Shown piece after piece: positions 45,376-57,337 of a stretch of DNA of 64,000 nt; the stretch's first letter is position 1; each line of letters starts with the position of its first letter. The stretch comes from Zea mays (lineage: Eukaryota > Streptophyta > Magnoliopsida > Poales > Poaceae): assembly GCF_902167145.1 (NCBI RefSeq), contig NC_050104.1, positions 96,793,849-96,857,848 on the forward strand, written 5' to 3'. A program made the position numbers and the translations under genes. Below the pieces are notes generated by a model. It made no database searches, was not told the DNA's origin, and saw only the letters and a program-made list of their open reading frames with translations.

Positions 45376-46638
45376 TGAAAGTCGCCTAGAGGGGGGTGAA
45401 TAGGGCGAGACTGAAATTTACAAAGTTAATCACAACTACAAGCCGGGTTAGCGTTAGAAATATAATCGAGTCCGAGAGAGAGGGTGAAAAACAAATCACA
45501 ATCAAATAAGAAGTGAGACATGTGGATTTGTTTTACCGAGGTTCGGTTTTCGCAAACCTACTCCCCGTTGAGGAGGCCACAAAGGCTGGGTCTTTTTCAA
45601 CCCCTTCCCTCTCTCAAACGGTCCCTCGGACCGAGTGAGCTTTCTCTTCTCAAATCAACCGGGAACAAAACTTCCCGCAAGGACCACCACACAATTGGTG
45701 TCTCTTGCCTTGGTTACAATTGAGTATTGATCACAAGAAAGAATGCAATCCAAGCGCAAGAGCTCGAAAGAACACAAGCAAATCTCTCTCACTAATCACT
45801 AAGGCGTTGTGTGGAATTTGGAAAGGATTTGATCACTTGGGTGTGTCTAGAATTGAATGCTAGAGCTCTTGTAAGTAGTTGAAGTAAGAAAACTTGGATG
45901 TCTTGAATGTGGGGTGGTTGGGGGTATTTATAACCCCAACCACCAAACTAGCCGTTTGGTGGAGGCTGCTGTCGCATGGCGCACCGGACAGTCCGGTGCA
46001 CACCGGATAGTGTCCGGTGCGCCAGCCACGTCACCAGGCCGTTGGGTTCTGACCGTTGGAGCTCTGACTGCTGGGCCCGCCTGGATGTCCGGTGGCGCAC
46101 CGGACATGCACTGTAGAGTGTCCGGTGCGCCACTTCGCGCGTGCCTGACTTCTGCGCGCTCTGGCGCGCATTTAATGCTTCTGCAGGTGACCGTTGGCGC
46201 GAAGTAGCTGTTGCTCCACTGGCTCACCGAACAGTCCGGTGTGCACCGGACCTGTTCGGTGAATTATAGCGGAGCGAATTCCCGAAGCTGGCGAGTTGCA
46301 GAGTCGCTCTCCTCTGGGGCACAGGACACTGTCCGGTGTACACCGGACAGTCCGGTGAATTATAGCGGAGCGCCTCTGGATTTTCCCGAAGGTGAGGAGT
46401 TCGGCGTGAAGTCCCCTGGTGCACCGGACAGTCCGGTGCGCCAGACCAGGGCACACTTCGGTTATCCCTTGCTCTCTTTGTTGAACCCATTTCTTAGTCT
46501 TTTTATTGGCTGAGTGTGAACCTTTGGCACCTGTATAACTTATACACTAGAGCAAAACTAGTTAGTCCAATTATTTGTGTTGGGCAATTCAACCACCAAA
46601 ATTAATTAGGAAATAGGTGTAAGCCTAATTCCCTTTCA
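45376..46638 (-). repeat. Solo LTR inserted in the protease-integrase spacer of element F
   Basis: 1263 bp, plus-strand reading TGAAAGTCGCC...CCCTTTCA, flanked by GTTGT at 45371-45375 and 46639-46643. Related in sequence to the LTRs of element E but not the same subfamily; orientation is taken from that similarity. It carries CACCGGAC/GTCCGGTG motifs at about 45978-46440. It restores the LLSVSQLC reading of pol when removed. Confidence 0.93.
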
Positions 46639-48526
46639 GTTGTCCGTTAGTCAACTTTGTAATATGGGTTATAATTGCTTATTCACAAATGTAGATGTGT
46701 CTGTCTTTAGAAGGAGTGATGGTTCATTAGCTTTTAAGGGTGTACTAGACGGCAAACTTTATTTAGTTGATTTTGCAAAGGAAGAGGCCGGTCTAGATGC
46801 ATGCTTAATTGCTAAGACTAGCATGGGCTGGTTGTGGCATCGTCGTTTAGCACATGTGGGGATGAAGAACCTTCACAAACTTCTAAAGGGAGAACATGTA
46901 TTAGGTCTAACAAATGTAACTTTCAAAAAAGATAGACCTTGTGCAGCTTGCCAAGTAGGTAAACAAGTGGGAAATGCTCATCACAACAAGAACGTGATGA
47001 CCACATCAAGACCCCTGGAGCTGCTACATATGGACCTCTTCGGACCCGTCGCCTACCTTAGCATCGGGGGAAGTAAGTATGGTTTAGTAATTGTTGATGA
47101 TTTTTCCCGCTTCACTTGGGTATTCTTTTTGCAGGATAAAACAGAAACCCAAGGGACCCTCAAGCGCTTTCTAAGGAGAGCTCAAAATGAGTTTGAGCTC
47201 AAGGTGAAGAAGATAAGGAGCAACAACGGGTCCGAGTTCAAGAACCTTCAAGTGGAGGAGTACCTTGAGGAGGAAAGAATCAAGCACGAGTTCTCCGCTC
47301 CCTATACACCACAGCAAAACGGTGTGGTAGAGAGGAAGAACAGGACGCTCATCGACATGGCGAGAACGATGCTTGGAGAGTTCAAGACGCCCGAGCGGTT
47401 TTGGTCGGAAGCCGTGAACACGGATTGCCACGCCATAAACCGGGTCTACCTTCATCGCCTCCTCAAGAATACTTCATATGAGCTTCTAACCGGTAACAAA
47501 CCCAATGTGTCATACTTTCGTGTATTTGGGAGTAAATGCTACATTCTAGTGAAGAAAGGTAGGAATTCTAAATTTGCTCCCAAAGCTATAGAAGGGTTTT
47601 TGTTAGGTTATGACTCAAATACAAAGGCATATAGGGTCTTCAACAAATCATCGGGTTTGGTTGAAGTCTCTAGTGACGTTGTATTTGATGAAACTAATGG
47701 CTCTCCAAGAGAGCAAGTTGTTGATCTTGATGATGTAGATGAAGAAGACATTCCAACGACCGCAATACGCACTATGGCAATTGGAGATGTGCGGCCACAG
47801 GAACAAAAGGAGCAAGATCAACCTTCTTCCTCAACAATGGTGCACCCCCCAACTCAAGACGATGAACAGGTTCATCAAGAAGAGGCGTGTGATCAAGGGG
47901 GAGCACAAGATGATCATGTTATGGAGGAAGAAGCACCTCAAGCCCCTCCAACCTAAGTCCGAGCGACGATTCAAAGGAATCATCCCGTTGACCAGATATT
48001 GGGTGATATTAGCAAGGGAGTAACTACTCGCTCTAGATTAGTTAATTTTTGTGAGCATTACTCTTTTGTCTCTTCTATTGAGCCTTTCAGGATAGAAGAG
48101 GCCTTGCTAGATCCGGACTGGGTGTTGGCCATGCAGGAGGAGCTCAACAATTTCAAGAGAAATGAAGTTTGGACACTGGTGCCACGTCCCAAGCAAAACG
48201 TTGTGGGAACCAAGTGGGTGTTCCGCAACAAACAGGATGAGCACGGGGTGGTGACAAGGAACAAGGCACGACTTGTGGCAAAATGTTATGCCCAAGTCGC
48301 AGGTTTGGACTTTGAGGAGACTTTTGCTCCTGTGGCTAGGCTAGAGTCAATTCGCATATTGTTAGCCTATGCCGCTCACCATTCTTTCAGGTTGTTCCAA
48401 ATGGATGTGAAGAGCGCTTTCCTCAACGGGCCAATCAAGGAGGAGGTGTATGTAGAGCAACCCTCTGGCTTTGGGGATGAACGGTACCCCGAACACGTGT
48501 GTAAGCTCTCTAAGGTGCTCTATGGA

Positions 48527-49143
48527 TGTTGGGACCATGCTTCGTCGCCGAAGGTCCTGCAGAAAGAGACAGCTTCGGCTGAAATTGCTCGTATGTGACG
48601 CCGAAGGTACCATTCATGAAGCTTCGGTATTACAACATATCCGAAGATGAAGGGTCGAACCGACTTAAAGATAGAATGACCTTTTAGTCCATAAAGGTCC
48701 GAGTCAATGTTGTAAACTTTTATGAGGGGCATGATTGTAATTCCTCACAGGCTGTGTCCTGTGCCTATAAATAGTGAACAGTATTCCTTTACTGTTCACG
48801 CATTCTTGTAATTGCAATCACTTCATTCGGGAATTATTCTTTGCCAAGGCAGAGGTATAAATGTGTCTAATATTTGAATACATCATGTTTATATAATATG
48901 TAAATGATGTATTTTACTTATAATTTACTTGTCTTTAATGATTCATATCTCGCATTGTTTTATATAATCTCTGAGAGTCCAATTACGAAGATTTAACCTT
49001 CATAATTGTACCGTTTGTAACCTTCGTCCGAAGCTCATTAAATCCTTGAGGAAATAATGCTTCAGCGGGCGAAGGGCATTAACATTTAACATTCTATGTT
49101 GCCTTGTTCTTAATTCATAGCATTTGAGAACAAGTCTCCAACA
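48527..49143 (+). repeat. Huck-like solo LTR inserted in the RT of element F
   Basis: 617 bp, TGTTGGGACCATG...TCTCCAACA, with target duplication ATGGA at 48522-48526 and 49144-49148. TATA-type CCTATAAATAG near 48763-48773. It ends like the other Huck-like LTRs but its first half differs from both, making it a third subfamily in the window. It interrupts KVLYG/LKQAPRAWYE of RT. Confidence 0.93.
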
Positions 49144-50234
49144 ATGGACTTAAGCAAGCCCCAAGAGCATGGTATGAATGCCTTAGAGACTTTTTAATTG
49201 CTAATGCTTTCAAGGTTGGGAAAGCCGATCCAACTTTATTCACTAAGACGTGTGATGGCGATTTATTTGTGTGCCAAATTTATGTCGATGACATAATATT
49301 TGGTTCTACTAACCAAAAGTCTTGTGAAGAGTTTAGCAGGGTGATGACTCAAAAGTTTGAAATGTCGATGATGGGCGAGCTAAACTACTTCCTTGGGTTC
49401 CAAGTGAAGCAACTCAAGGACGACACTTTCATCTCCCAAACGAAGTACACGCAAGACTTGATCAAGCGGTTTGGGATGAAGGACGCCAAGCCCGCAAAGA
49501 CTCCAATGGGAACGGACGGACACGTCGACCTAAACAAAGGAGGTAAGCCCATTGATCAAAAAGCATACCGGTCTATGATAGGTTCCTTGCTTTACTTATG
49601 TGCTAGTAGACCGGATATTATGCTTAGTGTATGCATGTGTGCTAGATTTCAATCCGATCCAAGGGAGTGTCACTTAGTGGCCGTAAAGCGAATTCTTAGA
49701 TATTTAGTCGCTACACCTTGCTTCGGGATCTGGTATCAAAAGGGGTCTACCTTTGACTTAATTGGATATTGAGACTCCGATTATGCTGGATGTAAGGTTG
49801 ATAGGAAGAGTACATCAGGGACGTGCCAATTCTTAGGAAGGTCCCTGGTGTCTTGGAGTTCTAAGAAACAAACTTCCGTTGCCCTATCCACCGCCGAGGC
49901 CGAGTATGTTGCTGCAGGACAGTGTTGCTCGCAACTACTTTGGATGAGGCAAACCCTGCGGGACATTGGCTACAATCTGAGCAAAGTCCCACTCCTATGT
50001 GATAATGAGAGTGCTATCCGCATGGCGGATAATCCTGTTGAACACAGCCGCACAAAGCACATAGACATCCAGCATCACTTTTTGAGAGACCACCAGCAAA
50101 AGGGAGATATCGAAGTGTTTTATGTTAGCACCGAGAACCAGCTAGCCGATATCTTTACCAAGCCTTTAGATGAGAAGACCTTTTGCAGGCTGCGTAGTGA
50201 GCTAAATGTCTTAGATTCGCGGAACTTGGATTGA

Positions 50235-51008
50235 TTTATAGCATACATGTGTTTTATGTCTTTGATCATGTTCCTTTATGCATTTTGTTGCTTAATTATG
50301 GTGATCAAGTTGTACAACGCAATCCCCAGATCTCAGAAGTCCATGTGTGAGTGATGCACATATTTAGGGGGAGATGTGCTACAACTTGATCCTTTGAGAC
50401 TAACCATGTGCTTGAGTTTTCTTAAATTAGTCTCAAAGATATATTGAAAGGGAAAGGTGGACTTGGACCATGAAAGACTTCCACTGCACTCCGATGAGAG
50501 GGTAACTTACTCCAAATTCATCTCCATACTCTAATTGCCTTTTATTCTTATTTGAAGATTTTGGTGAGGCAATGGGGTTTAAAGGCCAAGATTGATCCCG
50601 TTTTGGTGCTTGATGCCAAAGGGGGACAAAATAAGGCCAAAGCAAGAAATGGATCAGCTACCACTTGAGAATTTTGAAAATAGTAGAGTTAGAGTTTTTG
50701 TTTTGTCAAAACCCTCTTAATGTCTCTTCTTGTCAAAAATTGGTCTCTTGTGGGGAGAATGTTTAATTATGGGAAAAAGGGGGAGTTTTTGAATCTCTGA
50801 TCAATTTCTCTTGGAATACCTTTCTCTATGCCTCAACAAGTGAATTTGACTTAGAGATAGGAAATTGAGTTTGATTTGCAAAACAAACCAAGTGGTGGCA
50901 AAGAATGATCCAAATATGCCAAATTTGAATCAAAACAAATTCTTGTTCACATTTGCATTGATGTTGCACTTTTATATGTTGCTTTTTGTTGTGTTGGCAT
51001 AAATCACC
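50235..51008 (+). other. 3' untranslated region of element F
   Basis: 774 bp without coding signal between pol and the polypurine tract. Contains several extra purine runs (AGGGGGAGAT near 50367, AAAGGGGGACAAA near 50620, AAAAAGGGGGAG near 50775), like the 3' region of element E. Confidence 0.7.
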
Positions 51009-51022
51009 AAAAAGGGGGAGAT
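51009..51022 (+). other. Polypurine tract of element F
   Basis: AAAAAGGGGGAGAT directly before the 3' LTR, identical to that of element E. Confidence 0.9.
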
Positions 51023-52250
51023 TGAAAGGGAAATGTGCCCTTGGGCCATTTCTAAGTATTTTGGTGATTAAGTGACCAACACAAATGGTTATGTGTTAAA
51101 CTATGCCAAATGGTGGACAAAGTGCAAATCAATAAAAAGGTATGATTCTAGACTTAGTACATTGTTTTTTGTGTACTAACATATTTGTCTAAGTGCTAGA
51201 ATCAGAGAAAAGACAAATGGAAAGACTCTGCTCAGTCTGGGTGCACGGGACTGTCCGGTGGTGCACTGGACAGTGTCCGGTGCGCCAGGCTGGCTCTGGT
51301 GAAAAGGCCGCTCTCGGGAATTGAACGGCGGCGTACGGCTATAAATCACCGGACTGTCCGGTGGTGCACCGGACTGTCCGGTGAGCCAACGGTCGGCCGA
51401 GTCAACCGTCGGCCGCGCAATCCGCGCGTGACGCGTGGCCGGGCCAACGGTCTGATGGGGGCACCGGACTGTCCGGTGTGCACCGGACAGTGTCCGGTGC
51501 GCCAACGGCTCCAAATCTTCAACGGTCGGCTGCGCCAGAATAGGAAAGAGATCTGCACCGGACAGTGTCCGGTGGTGCACCGGACTGTCTGGTGCACCAG
51601 TCGACAGAAGGCAAGAATTGCCTTCCTGGATTGCTCTCAACGGCTCCTAGTTGCCTTGGTGCTATAAAAGGGACCCCTAGGCGCATGAAGGAGTACACCA
51701 AGCACACTCTAAGCATTCTTGATCATTCACACTCCGTCTTTGCGCACTCGATTGGCATTCTTAGTGATTTGAGCTCCGTGTTAGTGGTGAACCTTGTGTT
51801 ATTCATTTGAGCTCAAGTCTTGGCTGTGTGTGTGCGTATTGCTGTGGATTTGTGTGTGTTGCTATTCCCACTCTTACATCTGTGCTTCTTTGTGATCATC
51901 TCATTGTAAGGGCAAGAGGCTCCAAGTTGTGGAGATTCCTCGCAAACGGGAAAGAGTAAAGGAAAAAGAACATAATGGTATTCAAGTTGATCATTGGATC
52001 ACTTGAAAGGAGTTGAGTGCAACTCTCGTCCATTGGGACGCCACAACATGGACTAGGCAAGTGTTGTACTTGGCTGAACCACAGGATAAATCTCTATGTC
52101 TCTTGTGCTTGTTCTCACTGTGTCAATTGTGATTCACAAGAGCTCTCCTTAGCCACTTGATTTCATTGTGCTAACACTTAATCAAGTTTGTGGCTTTAAG
52201 TTTCAAGTTTTTACAGGATCACCTATTCACCCCCCCTCTAGGTGCTCTCA
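51023..52250 (+). repeat. 3' LTR of element F
   Basis: 1228 bp, nearly identical to 42392-43598. The main difference is an extra inverted-repeat motif near 51245-51285 that is collapsed in the 5' LTR. TATA box near 51660. Confidence 0.93.
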
Positions 52251-52351
52251 GTATCTTCGTCAAGACCCAGTTCCTACAGGTTGAAGGATATGGACGACAA
52301 CGACATTCCTAGATCTTGGAATGCGGATGAGCTTCGGCGGTATTATGTGTA
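52251..52351 (+). pseudogene. pol: Integrase C-terminus of Huck-like copy 2 (after element F)
   Basis: Begins with the second GTATC target duplication and continues the integrase frame: SSRPSSYRLKDMDDND, then SWNADELRRYYV and TAA. Together with 42391 this shows that F inserted about 30 codons before the end of pol. Confidence 0.85.
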
Positions 52352-52559
52352 ACCTGATGTAATATTTTTTATTCTTTCCTATGGCACCCTTTTCCTTTCC
52401 AAAGGGGGAGAAAGGTTTTTAATGGGGCCATAACATGTAATTTCTCTTTTTCTTATAACAGCTCTACAAGAGCAATATCCCCCGAAGATGTAAATGTAAA
52501 AACTGGGCATGCACCATCGAGTGCAAAAGAGAAAAGGAAAAACAGGGAGAAGCTCGAAA

Positions 52560-52870
52560 GACGTCCCTAAGGGGATGCAGAGCACGACGAAGCTACAAAA
52601 AGCCGTTCCTAAGGGAGCGCAGCGTAAGTTTTCTGCTCAAAAGTCGTTCATAAGGGAATGCAGAGCTTACAGCGAAAAGTCAACGCTGATTCCGCCGCAA
52701 TATAAGGCGAAGCGCGAAAAGTCAACGCAAATACCGCCGAAATAAAAGGCGAAGAAGCTCCTAAGGGAGGCTTACAGCGAAAAGTTAGCGCTGATAAACC
52801 GAAAAATAAGCGGTGAAGCCGAAAAATAAACGGCAAAAATTTGTTATTCCTAAGGGAATAAGAGTTGTGA
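52560..52870 (+). repeat. Tandem repeat region of Huck-like copy 2
   Basis: Decayed copies of CTAAGGGA(A/G)TGCAGAGC, AAAAGTCGTTC(C/A)TAAGGGA and GCGAAAAGTCAACGC(T/A). It is the counterpart, in the element's sense orientation, of the array at 28895-29290, between the pol end and the 3' end of the antisense gene. Confidence 0.7.
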
Positions 52871-53281
52871 TTATGGTTTCGTATGTATCTTTGAACATTC
52901 ATTTGCACGATACATTTACATCATACATTTGCATTCATAAACATTCACTTAGACATACATAGGATCATCATCATCATAACATACACACTTGCTTCGGCTT
53001 TGAAAGAGAAGGCTTTGGAAAAAAGGGAAAAAGATGCAATTTTATGCTTCGCTGTGTACGCAAAGAATGGAAGGTGTTTTTCGCCTTCGGCTCAAAAATA
53101 TTAATTTCGTCCACACCAAAGCACTTTATACATTGACGGAAAGGTAAGATTATATTACAAGGTATGGATAAAGTCCACAAAGTGAAATTTAATTACATCA
53201 TATACAAGTTATCACATGAGTTTTTTGAGCTATTTCTACAGACTACTCGAGCTTCGTCAGCATTCATGGAGCTTCGTCTTT

Positions 53282-56275
53282 CTACTCCGTAGCTTCAGCT
53301 TCGGCTTGGTCATTCTGTATGTAAGTATTATAAGCTAAATTCAAAATTCAAAAGAAAAGCTAAGTATAAGGTATGATTTTGTTACCGGCTTAAGGTGGCT
53401 TCGAGCTTCGTCACCAGCTTTGCTTCGTCCACCCTTTGACCATACTAATTTTATAAATCTATTCGCAATACTTTGGGCTAGGTTAGGAATGTTATCTAAG
53501 TCTGCTGGTGACAAGTTGAAGTTGGGTCTATTGACAACTTTTCCGTGTTCACAACCGGACTTCAAAAAGGCAACAGTTGTGCCCCGAGAAGCAACCAGGG
53601 CACAGAAGTCACCATGCCCAGCTATGACTTCGTCAAGATCATTAATTTCACCTTCAATATGCTCGAAGGCACCAGGCAGGTCTTCAGCCGAAGGAGTGAA
53701 CTTCTCGCTGCTGGCTCCAACAAAATAGAACACCTGCTTCAGCTGTTGAACGCATCGATTGCTGAACTCCAGGCATTTATTTTGAAGGCGTGTCAAAGAT
53801 TCTTTCAGCTCCGAACTTTTTTGGACTTCGGCCTCAAATTTTGCATCAAACTTTAGCTTTTCTTGTTCGAAATTTTCTGATTGAGAAAGAAGCTTCGAAT
53901 TTAATTCTGTTATTTTGGCTTCAGCATCCGCTAATAAGCCTTCGGCTGTTTGAAGCTCGAAGTTTTTCTTTTTGATGGCAACTGATTGCTCTTTTATCTT
54001 GTTCTCCAAGTTCTCAATTATAACTTCGTGCTTCTTATCCTCTAAGTCCTCTTGCATTTTTAAAGCCTTGATCAAAAGCATACTCTGCAGACAGATAACC
54101 TTCGTTAGAAAACATTTATGATATTACAAATAATAAAGGTTAGACAAAAGTTGTTTACCTTAAAATTGGAATAAAACAAACTGCCGACAATGTGTTGTCG
54201 TCGGTAGCGGCTGATATCTGCTTCGAGCTTCGGGAAACCGATACTCTTTGATAGAGTACCGATAACCTTCGCGCCAGTTTGATCTCGTATGCAGCCTAAC
54301 CTTTCGTCATCAATGCCACCGAAGAGAAGCGCTCCCGGCCGATACCCGCAGGATACAGCATATTCTTTTAGTTCCTCTTTTTCAGCTTTCGTCAGCTCTT
54401 GGCCAACTAAGTTTTGAAAGTCAAAAGTTTCATCTTCCGAAGTATCTTGGGTCATCTCTTCCTTCTCGGGTTTTGCGGCCGTAGTCTCTTCGGTGGCTGC
54501 AGCAGCTTCTTCCGCGGCCATGTTTAGTAGCATTTTGTCTATATCAGCCGCTATGCTCTCTAAATTAATATCTTTGGATTTGGCATCTTCGGCTCTAGCC
54601 TCTTCTGCGGTAGCCTCCAAAGGTACAGCTTCAGTAGCTGTCATGCTTTCAATAGCTGGCATCTTCGGAGCTGAAGCTCCTCGTGGTGTTGCTTCAATAA
54701 CTTCTGTCACAGTAACGATTCTTTGCCTCTTTGGCCTAGGTGCCTTCGTTTTTGTGGGCACCTTTTCCTTCTGAAAAAGCTTCGTTAGATGTAGCCCCAG
54801 TGGACTTAGTTTGACAGGCAAAGTTTCAGTCATTACCTTTAGGATTTCCTCTATTTCAGTAGCAGAGGATGTCGCAGAAGTCCTTTCTTTTTCATCAATT
54901 GATTTTTGCTTCGGAGTCGAGGCCTTTCTTTTCTTCGAAGCAACTGTTTTCGCCTCAGACTCTTGTTTTTTCTTCTTTGATTGATCTTCATCGTCCTTAT
55001 TCAGAGCACTAGCTACTCTTTTTCTTTTTTGTCCTTCGGCACCCTTGTCCAGTCGCTCGTAGTCAGGATATTCAAAGCCTATAGCATCCATCACTCGGTT
55101 TAGCCTTCGTTTCGGACGGGTCTCGAAGGCCGCTGTCCTCAATTGATATTCTTTTTTAGAATAATTTCCAAGTATTTTGTTGCACATTACTTCGATTGTA
55201 TCCAGCCATTCTTGGCAGGGTACTTTGAAATGTCTCTTGAATTTGTAATGGTAGGGCAGCCGGATAAGTTCTCCCTCCTTTTTTCCTTCAAGCTTCGGCA
55301 TGGCCCACTCTTTCATAGTTGGAAACATTTTGAAAGCCAAAAATTCCTGCACTAAGTCCCTAGTGCTAATGTGCTCTGCGATAATCCTGAATTCAGCCAG
55401 TGCAATTTGGGTTGGACCCTCTGGTGTCATATTACACGGGGGTCTGGTCTCTCTGATGATCAGCTCTAACGGACTCTAGACCAACTTCTCCTTATCATCG
55501 TCAACTTTGACGTAGAACCATTCTGATTTCCAGCCAGCCGGCCACTTGCTTCGGTAGCTGATCACGAGAAATTTTGTAGTCGGTAGGCAAAATTGTAGCA
55601 GCCGAAGTTTTCATGTAACCCATCTCTTCTAGCCTTGGTTTGGTAATGCAGCTCATGCACTCGGCAGAAACCTTCGGCAAATGGTTCCACCCCTTGGCTT
55701 CGGAGAGCCCAAATGTAAACGCTAAGCCTAACGATAGCGTTAGGAGTTAGCTGATGAAAGTAGATCCCAAACTTCTTCAGCACATCAGCAATCATCTTAT
55801 TCAAAGGGAATCTCAAACCAGCTTTGAAGAAACTCTTAAAAAGTACTATTTCATCTTTTCGTGGCTTCGGAGTAGTTTCCTCTCCACCAAAGCGAACCAG
55901 CTCTTTCTTTTCTTCATTGAAATAGCCCAATTTCAACATCTTAGGTAAGTCACCTTCGGAGACTGTGGATTTTCCAAAATCCAGATGCCTGGGTTTGCTC
56001 GACACCGCGCTGCTATAATCATCCTCAGAGTCGGTCTCCTCAACATCAACTTGCTCTGCTCCAGCGGCAGGGACATCCTCCGATGTTACCAGCCCAGACC
56101 ACTTCATGGCTTCGGAAATCGGAATAGTCTCAGCAGCTTCGGTCTCATCTCCCTCACGATCAACCCTAGCAGTGGAGCAAACTCTGGCCATTTGATTATG
56201 ACTTTCTTGAAATTTTTCGTTGTTGACTTTTCTGATTTTCCCGAAGCTCTTCCATTTGTGACGAAGCAGAATCAA
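53282..56275 (-). pseudogene. Antisense spliced gene of Huck-like copy 2
   Basis: Homologue of the gene at 25301-28441, again opposite to gag-pol. The N-terminal part (56275-55562) has LDFGKSTVSEG, FKSFFKAGLRF and HQLTPNAIVR; the exact start is unclear (candidate ATG at about 56188, MARVCST). After a frameshift near 55590 and a TAG near 55478, the next part runs from 55430 to 54159, with a Lys/Glu-rich linker and RKSIGFPKLEADIS-like block. Intron 1 is 54158-54085 (74 bp, AAG|GTAAAC...CTGCAG|AG). Exon 2 (54084-53386) is a coiled coil. Intron 2 is 53385-53315 (71 bp, CCG|GTAACA...ATACAG|AA). Exon 3 ends EAEATE at 53282. Both introns are phase 0. Confidence 0.78.
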
Positions 56276-56387
56276 AAGCGAGGTTTCGTCTGAGCACGAT
56301 GATTAAGCTTCGGCTATGACTAAAATTTTGGCAGCAAAACAGTGCAATAGCAATGAATGCTGTGGTAACTTCACACCTACCCGTCTG

Positions 56388-56395
56388 TTTATATA
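56388..56395 (-). promoter_or_regulatory. TATA-like box upstream of the antisense gene, copy 2
   Basis: CTATATAAAC on the minus strand about 110-200 bp before the possible starts of the antisense gene, outside the LTR. The equivalent position in copy 1 has TATAAAT. Confidence 0.45.
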
Positions 56396-56663
56396 GTGCC
56401 GCAGGTGGGAAGGTGAATCGTCAAGGTCTCTCGCACCGAACAAACAGTCACCCGCACTCGATGAACGGTGGGCCACAAGGTCCGAGAGGGTGAATCGCCA
56501 GGGCGCGCATAACTGCTGCAAGATGGAGCCACCTCGAGCGCGGATTATTTTAATCGTTTCTCGCCAACGACCTCAGGGAAGGTGTTTTTCGGATCTTCAG
56601 CATCCCGAAGCCTAGAAGACTTTTTTCACGGATCAAGCTTGTTATGAAAAACGATCTAGCACC

Positions 56664-57308
56664 GCGAAGAGGCTACTGTTGGGGGTATGCTTTGTAGCCG
56701 AAGATCCTAAAGAAAGAGAACATCTTCGGCAGACCCTCTCAGGAGCAAGCGCCGAAGCTATTACCTAGAGAGCTTCGGCACAATGATAGATCTCAAGACG
56801 AAGGGCCGAACCGACTTAAAGATGGATTGACTTAAATACCCATGATGTTTTGTGTCATTATTGAAGTCAATTATAAAGGACTTCAATGTAATTTTACGCA
56901 GGTTGCACCCTATGCCTATAAATAGGTGAACAGTACCCCAGCACTGTTCACACAATCCTGTAATCGCTGACACATTACGCTTGAATTATTACTTTCCGCC
57001 AAGGCGAAGGTATAAATATGCCCAAATACTATGTTTTAATATTTATGTTCATGTAATAAAATATGTGAATAATATTATTTGTTTTTGGTACATTCTCCCC
57101 CAATGTCTTATACTTTATATTTCATTTTTCATTGTTTTACAAGTTTGATCACGAAGGTGAAACCTTCGTGACATTTTGCTCATGGCGTTCGTTCGAAGTT
57201 CATTAAACCCTTGGGGAGATAATGCTTCAGCAGACAAAGGGCATTAATATTTAACATTTTGTGTTGCCTTGTTCTTAATTCATAGCATTTGGGAACAAGT
57301 CTCCAACA
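56664..57308 (+). repeat. Polypurine tract and 3' LTR of Huck-like copy 2
   Basis: GCGAAGAGGCTAC (56664-56676) followed by the LTR (56677-57308, 632 bp), which differs from the 5' LTR at few positions. TATA-type CCTATAAATAGG near 56915. Confidence 0.88.
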
Positions 57309-57337
57309 TAAACCCTTAGTGACACTGGGGTGTCACA

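Larger units (their letters stand above)
45138..50234 (+). pseudogene. pol: Pol of element F: protease, integrase, RT, RNase H, split by two solo LTRs
   Basis: Protease has WIIDSGCTNHMTG at about 45165. After the solo LTR the frame resumes at 46644 (SVSQLC). The integrase has HRRLAH...CAAC, HMDLFGP, IRSNNGSEF (Asn in place of the second catalytic Asp) and VVERKNR. RT has [31 protein letters not shown] and, after the second solo LTR, QIYVDDIIFGS. RNase H has DSDYAGC and EAEYVAAG, and the protein ends at 50234. Removing each solo LTR plus one target duplication keeps a single frame throughout. The remaining lesions are TAA at 47954 and TGA at 49770. Pol is in the +1 frame relative to gag. Confidence 0.92.
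42392..52250 (+). mobile_element. Ji/Opie-like Copia element F, complete but disrupted
   Basis: 9859 bp flanked by GTATC (42387-42391 and 52251-52255). LTRs run 42392-43598 and 51023-52250, with primer site 43601-43612, gag, pol and polypurine tract 51009-51022. The LTRs differ at few positions, so insertion is recent. Two later insertions left solo LTRs in pol. It interrupts the integrase end of Huck-like copy 2. Confidence 0.95.
37874..57308 (+). mobile_element. Huck-like Gypsy element, copy 2, with pol but almost no gag
   Basis: Plus-strand element with LTRs 37874-38504 and 56677-57308 (ends TGTTGGGGG...TCTCCAACA). It has primer site TGGCCCCCACC, a gag-protease linker, pol, tandem repeats, an antisense gene on the minus strand and the 3' tract GCGAAGAGGCTAC. 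Flanking bases GAAAC and TAAAC agree in four of five positions as target duplication. Copia element F is inserted in its integrase. The two LTRs differ by few bases, suggesting a fairly recent insertion. Confidence 0.88.
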
